Below are positions 56,863 through 64,000 of a DNA stretch of 64,000 nt, piece after piece (the stretch's first letter is position 1; each line of letters starts with the position of its first letter). The notes beneath the pieces were generated by a model. It was given only the letters and a program-made list of their open reading frames with translations. It searched no databases and was not told the origin of the DNA. This DNA is from Achatina immaculata (lineage: Eukaryota; Mollusca; Gastropoda; Stylommatophora; Achatinidae), in the NCBI GenBank assembly GCA_009760885.1, contig CM019716.1, positions 2,299,501 to 2,363,500 on the forward strand, given 5' to 3'. Position numbers and translations under genes: made by a program.

Positions 56863-56990
56863 TGTAATTATAGAACAATTTTTTATAAACAGGAAAGAAC
56901 GAGGCTTTCGTACTGTAAAGTAAGAGAACATGGTTTTGTAGGATATGATTTTTTCGAGGTCTAATCCTACAAAACTGTACTTATAGAAAA
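56863..56990. mobile_element. short fold-back remnant related to 33944-34260
   Basis: 'taaagtaagagaacatggtt' and 'aggtctaatcctacaaaact' are present with the tRNA-like centre deleted. The outer flank 'acgaggctttcgtactgtaa' also matches the flank at 33929-33945, so the element extends outside the arms. Confidence 0.6.
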
Positions 56991-58154
56991 TTGTTATCGT
57001 AAAAATATAATATTGTGCAGATACTCACGTCACAGATAAGCATAATTAGATGACAGTGACACTAAGGGCACGTCAATATATCGCCTACTAATCATTTCTT
57101 GTGGAGGTAGAAGAAAATGTATATATTATCGTTAGTATTATCTCCCTCTCTTTATCTTCGCGTGTGTCTTCCTGTTGGAGGTGCATATAGCTAAAACTGC
57201 TTCATGTCCATATATTGATATCACTCACCTCTGGATTATTTTATTCCCTTTCCTTTCTCTGTCTTCTACTTTCTTTCCATCATGGCTATTTATATATGTT
57301 AGTATGGCTCCGTGTGCATAAAAAATACTTCGGATGTATTGCTCTGTTATATTTTAATATTCATCATTTCAGTTTTTGCTTTAGAAATATGTTGTCATTT
57401 GCAGTTTATTTTAAGAAGGAAAGCTGTACAATTGTTCTGTACGTTCATATCTCAAGTGGGCACGTATTTTCTCTTATTTTTATTCTATTAAATGTTCCTG
57501 CTTTCTTTACGCTATGGAGAAACGTATTGATGTTTTATCTTGTAAAATTCATCTTATCATTACAGTAAGTGGTGTGTTTTACTTGCTTGGAGGTTAGTAT
57601 TTGTCTACTTCTGGTGACAGTACGGAGTGAGGTTGGAACAACCATACGTATCATAATAAGTGTTTGAAATCAGGGAAATACTTTATGCTCATTTTGTATA
57701 TTGACGTGAGGGAAATCTTGTGACTCTGTTATAAATATGCACTTGCTATTCCTGAGATGCATGTTTAGTCTCAATGTAAGCTTCATTTGGTGCCTTCAGT
57801 ACTGAGGACGACGTTTAACCAAGAAGATATCATTCACGCAGTGATTGGGTTGCAGAGTGACAAGTGACTCTACCTTGTAGTGCTGTTCTTGTCTCACAGT
57901 CCTCCACCACCCTTCCACATATGTACATGAAAGTTGAAAGTCCTTCTGTCTCAAACGTGTTGGTAGATCATGTTTTTGTGTGTCTTGGTTTCAGCTTTCT
58001 TTGAGGAAAAAAAAGCTTCTCCTTAAATTGTCTATACGTATTTCTAATTTCAGTATTCATCCGTTCGTCATAAAACAGTGAACATCTTGCTCAAAATACC
58101 TCTCAAGCATTGCGCCATTTTGAAATTATTTTATTCATTCTCCATTCTCCAGAA
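56991..58154. other. stretch with no supported gene
   Basis: T-rich plus strand, no domain or splice-supported exon recognised. Confidence 0.4.
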
Positions 58155-58440
58155 AGGTTTATAGTGGATAGTTTATAGTGGATAGTTTATAGTGGATAGT
58201 TTATAGTGAATAGTTTATAGTGGATAGTTTATAGTGAATAGTTTATAGTGGATAGTTTATAGTGGATAGTTTATAGTGGATAGTTTATAGTGGATAGTTT
58301 ATAGTGGATAGTTTATAGTGGATGGTTTATAGTGGATAGTTTATAGTGGATAGTTTATAGTGAATGGTTTATAGTGGATAGTTTATAGTGGATAGTTTAT
58401 AGTGGATAGTTTATAGTGAATGGTTTATAGCGGATGAATT
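58155..58440. repeat. 14-bp minisatellite, about 20 copies
   Basis: The unit is 'tagtggatagttta' with g/a variants. It ends about 185 bp before the receptor ATG. Confidence 0.95.
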
Positions 58441-58624
58441 ATAATGAAGCAAAGTATTTTACGCAGACTTCTATGCGTGCACCATCATATTGCATATATA
58501 ATAGAACGTGTATTTCAGACGATATATTTACTGTCAAGAATTCTAGACAGCTCCAGCTTACGAAAGCTATGAACAAATATAACAAAGTGCAGAAAAGTAA
58601 TTTTTAGTCAAGCAGGAGGAAATA

Positions 58625-59307
58625 ATGGGGCCTCAGAAACTGGTGAGTAATGAAGATAGAGAAGTATACGAAGTTGTCAACTACGTCATCATTTCCTGTG
58701 GAATCAGTCTTTTTGGTGTTGGTGCGAACGCAGTAAACATCGTGGTTTTCTACAAACAGGGATTCAGCAGCACAGTGAATATCAGTTTATTTGGTTTGTC
58801 TGTTTCTGATTTATGTAGCCTCATTGCTCTGCTTTGGTTTAACACTTGTGTAAATCCCTTGTTTGTGAACTCGGACGCGCCAGTGTATCCTCGAGAGATC
58901 CTTCCTTGTCTTTTCTTGCTGTTATTTTGTTCACAGTTGTTTTAGTAGCTAAACTGAAACAGAAATCAAAGTGGCGCATAAACGCAAATATGGACAAAGA
59001 GCGTTCAGAAACCATCTCTAAACGTGACAGAAAGACAATGACCATGGTTGTACTCATTGCTACTGTACTAATCATTTGTTACACCCCAGGTGTCGGCGTT
59101 TCTATGGCATCATTCTTCAACCCCGAGTTTAGCGTTGCTGGAATAAACACAAACTTGTTTTACATAGTCTGGTCGTTTGTGTTTATCTTCGAGGCTTTCA
59201 ACTCCAGCGTCAATATCTTTCTGTATTACAACATGAGCACAAAATATCGAGATACATTGCTACTGCTTTTTTCGAAACTCATAAGAGATGGGATGTCGGC
59301 AGAATGA
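58625..59307 (+). pseudogene. class A GPCR pseudogene (molluscan orphan/chemosensory type), TM3-TM4 deleted
   Basis: The first frame (58625-58900) gives an extracellular start, TM1 (VIISCGISLFGVGANAVNIV, with the conserved GxxxN), ICL1 and TM2 (LFGLSVSDLCSLIALLWF; the SVSDL Asp is the sodium-site residue), then an ECL1 of NSDAPVYPREI type. At about 58900 the frame shifts and continues within TM5 (SLSFLAVILFTVVLVAKL), a basic ICL3, TM6 (VVLIATVLIICYTPGVGV) and TM7 (FEAFNSSVNIFLYYNMS, a variant of NPxxY), ending at 59307. TM3, TM4 and ECL2, including the DRY region, are absent with no splice signals at the join. A receptor lacking TM3-TM4 cannot fold as a GPCR. Large intronless families like this are known in gastropods; ligand unknown. 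Confidence 0.75.
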
Positions 59308-60838
59308 GATTAAGGCAACAGAGAAGAGCTTTTGAGAGCAACCACCTCCAGAAATCGTTACTCCTAAAACAGTGCCTTGAGTTAGTAATTTTAACGCTGT
59401 ATACTTGATGAAATGTTTTAACCATTCGAAAGATGAATCAAGAGAATCTTATGGGTGAACTTACAAACTTATCTCCAGTTTTTCTGCGTATTCTCAAACA
59501 GTGAGTGTAGATTTTTTGTGTGGTCACAACACCGTTATGGTTCTTGGAGAAAAATGCAAATTAGAGGACCAAAAATTGAACATATGACCCTCTTACAATA
59601 ACATTAAAGTCGAACTTTGTAATAATAAATATTTCCAAAATCAACATACAGTACATTTCCTCTTCATTTTCAATGATAACTTAAAAGACAAATTATAGCA
59701 GAAATGTAATAGCATGTAATTAAATACGCTATCACAGATTTGCATTCATAATTTGAAATGTAGAGAACAGTAATCACTTGATTTTAATGTGTCGATATTT
59801 TAACGGCTACAATCAAAGGGTTCGCTTCTGCTGCAACTTTCATGATAAATTCGGCACTTTGAAAACAAAAATGTGTCCATCTTCTGGTTAACTTCAATGC
59901 TATTTTTCAAAAAATCTTCATACTCAAAAGACAGATCTAGCAATTCCACAATGACATCAGTTTCCGTAACCAATACATCGCTTACATGTGGACTACAAAC
60001 AACAAAAGTGTATGAAGAAAAATATTTCAGAAGTAACAAAAAAATAAAAAAAAATATGGTCTCTGCTCCATGGAAATCATATTTACAATAAAATATAATG
60101 AACTGTGTATAACGCGTGATACATCTAAAAGAACCAGACTTAAAAGATAGTGTTTGTATGTTAATTTTTCAATTGTCTACTTTGTTCTTTGTTCTAAGCA
60201 GTAAATTTTTTAAATTTTTATTTATGAGCGGAGGATGTGTCTTTCGTGTTACCTCTTCTGTTCTACAAATAGAAGATAATGTACTCTTCCTCATCTGCAT
60301 CTCCGTTCAGCCAAGCGTGTCGTCCCGCTTCTCCATTCACTTTCCTGTGTGAAGTCTGAGACCAACCAAGAGAAACAATGTAATATTGTAAAAAAAAAAC
60401 TCTTCCATGAGCACCTTACTCTATTGACTGGCCATTCTGTTTTCATCCACTTCGAACACTTGTAGTCTATCTGGCCACGTAACAATGCGGGCCATATTTT
60501 TCATAGGCCCTGTTAACGCTTCTCGACATGGTTTCAGACATCACCATGGACCTCATCGTCAGTATCAGCTTCTAATGCGTGCCTTGCAGTTTTCCACCCA
60601 TGATCTTTTTTTTCTTTGTGGAGCAGATATTCCGTAGAGAGTTCACGTTTTGCAGGATATGTTCTGGAAACTAAAAGACAGTACATAGCTGTACTGGTGA
60701 AGTGCTTTAAGAATAGTAACGTTCGGGGTGTTTCATGTAAAGTTCGAAATGCTGAAAATGTAGGTCAGATATAGGGATAAATAGAAAAAAATAATGAAGA
60801 TGAGCTATAAGCACATAATCACGTGACCTTGTGGAGAC
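59308..60838. other. stretch with no supported gene
   Basis: Nothing with domain or splice support was recognised. Confidence 0.4.
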
Positions 60839-60839
60839 A

Positions 60840-61372
60840 ATAAAGTATATTGAGAGAAAGAGTGAAAAAGAGAAGGTGAGAGAGGGTGTGTGAGAGAGTG
60901 TGAGAAAGAGAGGATGAGAGAGGGTGTGTGAGAGAGTGTGAGAAAGAGAGGGTGTGTGTGTGAGAAAGAGAGGGTGAGAGAGGGTGTGTGAGAGAGTGTG
61001 AGAAAGAGAGGGTGAGAGAGGGTGTGTGAGAGAGGGTGAGAAATAGAGAGAAAGAGAGAGGGTGAGTGAGAGAAAGAGAGAGAGGGTGAGAGAGAAGGTA
61101 AGAGAAGGTGTGTGAGAGGGGCGAGAGAGAAAGAGAGGGTGAGAGATAAAGAGAGAGAGAGGGTGAGAGATAAAGAGAGAGAAGGTGTGAGAGAAAGGGT
61201 AAGTGAAGGAGAGAGCGTGAAAGAGAAAGAGAGAGGGTGAGAGAGAAGGAGAGTGAGAGAGGGTGAGAGAGAAGGTGAAAGAGAAAGAGGGAGAGAGGGT
61301 GTGAGAGAGAAAGAGTGAGAGAGAGAAAGTGAGAGAGAAAGAGAGAGGGTGATAGACAGAGAGAGCGAGAAA
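60840..61372. repeat. GA/GTGA-rich low-complexity block, about 530 bp
   Basis: Plus strand is almost wholly purine with scattered T ('gagagagggtgtgtgagag'). Higher-order units such as 'gtgagaaagagagggtgaga' recur irregularly. Ser/Leu-rich frames on the minus strand are artefacts. Confidence 0.93.
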
Positions 61373-61440
61373 AGAGGCATGAGCTAGTGAATGAGATACA
61401 GAGTGTAGATATATAAGAGTTCACTTAGTCATTTAACCTC

Positions 61441-61620
61441 ATGATGATGATGATGATGATTACTGTCAATATGTTTCTTATGTGTGTGTTACAACATGTC
61501 TGAACTTCTGACCAATCCTGATGATAAGAAACAAAACCAGTGGAATACAGATTGTGAAAAGCAAATGATGATGATGATGATCATCATCATCGTCATCATC
61601 ATCATCATCATCATCATAAT
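61441..61620. repeat. (ATG)n and (ATC)n trinucleotide runs
   Basis: ATG units at 61441-61460, and ATG then ATC units at 61566-61618. The second forms an inverted pair that could fold as a hairpin. Confidence 0.9.
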
Positions 61621-62105
61621 TTGCTTGGGGGGAGAGTGGGGGAGGGGGGAGAGTGAAGAGGGGCCAGAGGAAAACATAAACTAGAGCTAGTGGCCCCGAA
61701 AATAGTTTTCCCCCAAGTTTACAGACTTCACCTGAGGCTTTGGTCAGGGTTTCTTTATCTCCGGTGGGGGGGGGGGTGTCTAGAAGAAGTTTCGAACAAC
61801 AGGGCTTTTAGTTCACTCCAGTCTCTAAACATTTCACTAAACCACTGCACATCGATACACCGCCATTTATCCCTATCATTTTTTGTTGTTATTGTTGTCT
61901 ACCTGTTGTGCCACAGAATGTATTTTAAGGAAGGTTTTAGGAAAATGAAGTACGACTGCTTATGGTTGGTGGACCCTATTGTTACAATGAGCAGGTTCGC
62001 TCTCCATGTGGATTATATAAACCGTACAATCTATACATTTTATTCTGGCGCGTATAATATAAGTGATGCTCCCAAGAGCACTTTCTTCTTTTTTTCTAAA
62101 TGTAT
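61621..62105. other. stretch with no supported gene
   Basis: G-rich tract at 61627-61650 and a poly-G run near 61766. No exon recognised. Confidence 0.4.
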
Positions 62106-62109
62106 AAAC

Positions 62110-62699
62110 TAGGATAAAAAGTGGGAACAGCTTTATTAAATAACGTGCCCACAGCTGTGACGTTTCAGTGTGAACTTTAGTCATACAAAAACACGCAGGA
62201 CGAAGAAATAGAGAGAAAATAAAGTATAAATTCACACGAATGCTATGTAAAAAATAGGAATAGCAACAACACAAATTAGAATAAAATATAATGAATGGAG
62301 CACTTAGCTGTGACTTGTAAGAAGCTGTGGTTTGTAAGAGGCTGTGTTCAGAAGGGCGTATGGTGGGGTGCAGAGAATTTTTAAATGGAGACTTGTGATG
62401 TGTGATAGGTGGGTCGTAAATAGGCGGGGGCCGTGGAAAGGAGAGAGAGTGATACAATGTTAATATAGCCAGGAGAGGGTGGAATAGGTGATTATAGTTG
62501 GGGTGGAGTAATGTGATGCTGTGAGGAGGTTCTGAACTAAGTTAGAAAAGAGTAGGACTTAGTGCAAATGGATTATGATTGTGCAAAAGAGGAGTGTTAG
62601 GTGTAGCTCAATAGCGAGTTCAAACCATATGGTTCCAGTGCCCCATATTCCTGAATGTAGCCGTTCTCAAGCGCTAGGCGGCTTCTGTCATCATTGAAC
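62110..62699 (-). repeat. Penelope-like element terminal repeat, inverted relative to the ORF
   Basis: The inner 107 bases (62593-62699) are an inverted repeat of 63889-64000. Further out, the minus strand reads 'gttcacactgaaacgtcaca' and 'gttatttaataaagctgttc', which looks like the conserved end region of Penelope-like elements. The outer limit is approximate. Confidence 0.6.
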
Positions 62700-63877
62700 G
62701 ATATCAATCACGCCTTAACAACTTTTGAAGCGATCAAACTCTCTCAGCACCACATCTAATATACCTTTCTACTCGATGTCTACTCTCTTTACACCTCTAT
62801 CCCCCATGAGGATGGATGGAATCGTAGCACTCCGCTATTTTCTCACCACTAACACTGATACCAAAATAACACTCGCAGAACTGGTGCTTAAACTAAATTT
62901 CTTTGAATTCAACGTCGAATACTTTGATCAAATCAGTGGTGTCGCCATGAGAACGAAAATGGGCCCCAGTTATGCATGCTTATTTATGGGCTTTCTGGAA
63001 GTCATATTATGGGAAACCTACACTGGCAGACTCCTAGAATTCTGTAAAAGGTACATCGATGATGGCACTAGAGTAATCAGTATGCTAAAGGACGAGTTAA
63101 AAAATGTATTGAATTCGCCAGTCTTGTCACCTCTGTATTTTACAAGCCCACCGACAGCCACATCTATTTACATCTCCTCTCATCCTGAAGCTTGTCGGAA
63201 CTCTATCCCATACTCTCAACTCCTCCGTCTTCGCCGCCTATGTCAGGATAACTTGGGCTTTATGGATCAGTCCAACAAATTATTAGAATCCTATCCAGAA
63301 AATGTCCTTCGGAGAGCATTTAACTATCCAAAAAGTGAGCCGCAAAGACGCATTAAAAAAAAACCCTGTTACCACATCCGACAAAGTTAAATTAGTACCT
63401 CCTTATCACCCACATGGTCAGATGGTTAAGAAAATTGTTTATCCTCATCTGCCACTATTCCAACTCGATCCCGACACTCGCGACATCTTCTCTGATATAC
63501 CCCTAATAGCGTACAAACGGGAACCAAATCTTAAGGACATCCTCGTCCAGAGCCACTTGAAGTGGAACCTTGCATATGTTGGCATCAGAAAATGTAACGG
63601 GCCTCGCTGTGTTAGCTTCCCTGTAGTCTGGGAAACGAAAACTACCACCTTTCCCAAAACAATCCTCAATCTCTATGAGGGATTCACATGCGAGTCCAGC
63701 AATGTGATATATGCCACTGTATACAAAAGATGTAGGACAACTTATATTTGTGAAACTGGTCTCAGATTAGGTGACCACATGCAGAAAATTCTGTATGATA
63801 TCACCCAGCATGCTTCGAAACCAGCCCATAATCATCTCAGTGCCCCATCCACGGAGGCAAATCTGATTTTCTGGTAA
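62700..63877 (+). pseudogene. Penelope-like RT plus GIY-YIG endonuclease, frameshifted
   Basis: The start reads LLDVYSLYTSIPHEDG in one frame (first catalytic Asp block), shifts near 62812, and continues with MRTKMGPSYACLFMGFLE and CKRYIDDGTRV (catalytic DD), then SHPEACRNSIPYSQLLRLRR and PENVLRRAFN. After a second shift near 63330 comes the linker LVPPYHPHGQMVKKIV and an endonuclease-like end with IYATVYKRCRTTYICETGLR and a following His, a decayed form of the GIY-YIG motif with its CxxC partner. The first part of the reverse transcriptase is missing. These elements copy RNA into DNA and are distinct from LINEs and LTR elements. At least two frameshifts make it inactive. Confidence 0.8.
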
Positions 63878-63888
63878 GAATCATCAAA

Positions 63889-64000
63889 CAATGTCACGCT
63901 GATGACAAAAGTTGCCTAGCGCTTGAGACCCGCTACATTCAGGAATATTGGACACGGGAACCACATGGTTTGAACTCGCTATTCAGCTACACATAACACT
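63889..64000 (+). repeat. Penelope-like element terminal repeat, right copy, cut by window end
   Basis: Inverted partner of 62593-62699: 'ggtttgaactcgctattcag' pairs with 'ctcaatagcgagttcaaacc'; 'cctagcgcttgagacccgct' pairs with 'gccgttctcaagcgctaggc'. The match still holds at the last base of the window, so the repeat continues beyond it. Confidence 0.75.

Noticed and set aside
57215..57568. Phe/Leu-rich 117-residue frame resembling membrane segments
   Set aside because: T-rich DNA gives Phe/Leu by composition; there is no conserved motif, splice site or neighbour to support it.
60805..61424. Two Ser/Leu-rich frames of about 190-200 residues
   Set aside because: Translations of the GA/GTGA low-complexity block in two frames.

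Overview
This is animal nuclear DNA, most likely from a mollusc and probably a gastropod. The evidence is spliced single-domain exons, several LINE families, tRNA-headed SINEs, a Penelope-like element, hAT/mariner/Helitron-type remnants, very many minisatellites, and a broken class A receptor of the kind gastropods carry in large numbers. The species assignment is inference. There are no bacterial operons, CRISPR arrays or phage genes.

Host genes are few. (1) A minus-strand gene between about 34.4 and 42.3 kb (perhaps 43.7 kb) is read as SPC24, the kinetochore NDC80-complex subunit. Three coding exons are visible (42195-42345, 39115-39340, 34381-34497) with matching splice phases. One short exon is not found, and a possible extra 5' exon lies at 43521-43697. 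Its introns are packed with mobile DNA. (2) A serine-rich exon on the minus strand (9011-9243) has clean acceptor and donor sites and belongs to an unrecognised gene. (3) A seven-transmembrane receptor (58625-59307) has lost TM3 to TM4 and its reading frame, and is a pseudogene. A few weaker exon candidates are listed with low confidence.

Mobile DNA dominates. 0-6 kb: minisatellite, SINE remnant and an intact RTE-type LINE (2789-5888) with an 11-bp target-site duplication. 6-18 kb: minisatellites, a LINE 3' fragment and SINE-like copies. 18.4-20.1 kb: a dispersed element carrying about 23 copies of a 47-bp repeat; its near-empty relative is at 48.0-48.5 kb. 22-30.5 kb: two hAT-like elements with internal 24-bp arrays, a tRNA-headed SINE, and one LINE nested inside another. 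32.1-33.05 kb: a Helitron-like element with heat-shock-element-like motifs. 33.9-34.3 kb: a fold-back element with a tRNA-like centre. 36.9-38.75 kb: an RNase H-bearing LINE fragment split by an RTE 3' fragment. 46.3-56.2 kb: a dense cluster of at least five LINE families, including a broken 3.2-kb RTE copy. 58.1-64 kb: receptor pseudogene, a long purine-rich strand, and a degenerate Penelope-like element whose flanking repeats are inverted.

Most long open frames here are translations of LINEs or of tandem repeats whose unit is a multiple of three. Exact copy numbers and identities need alignment; boundaries marked approximate were read by eye.
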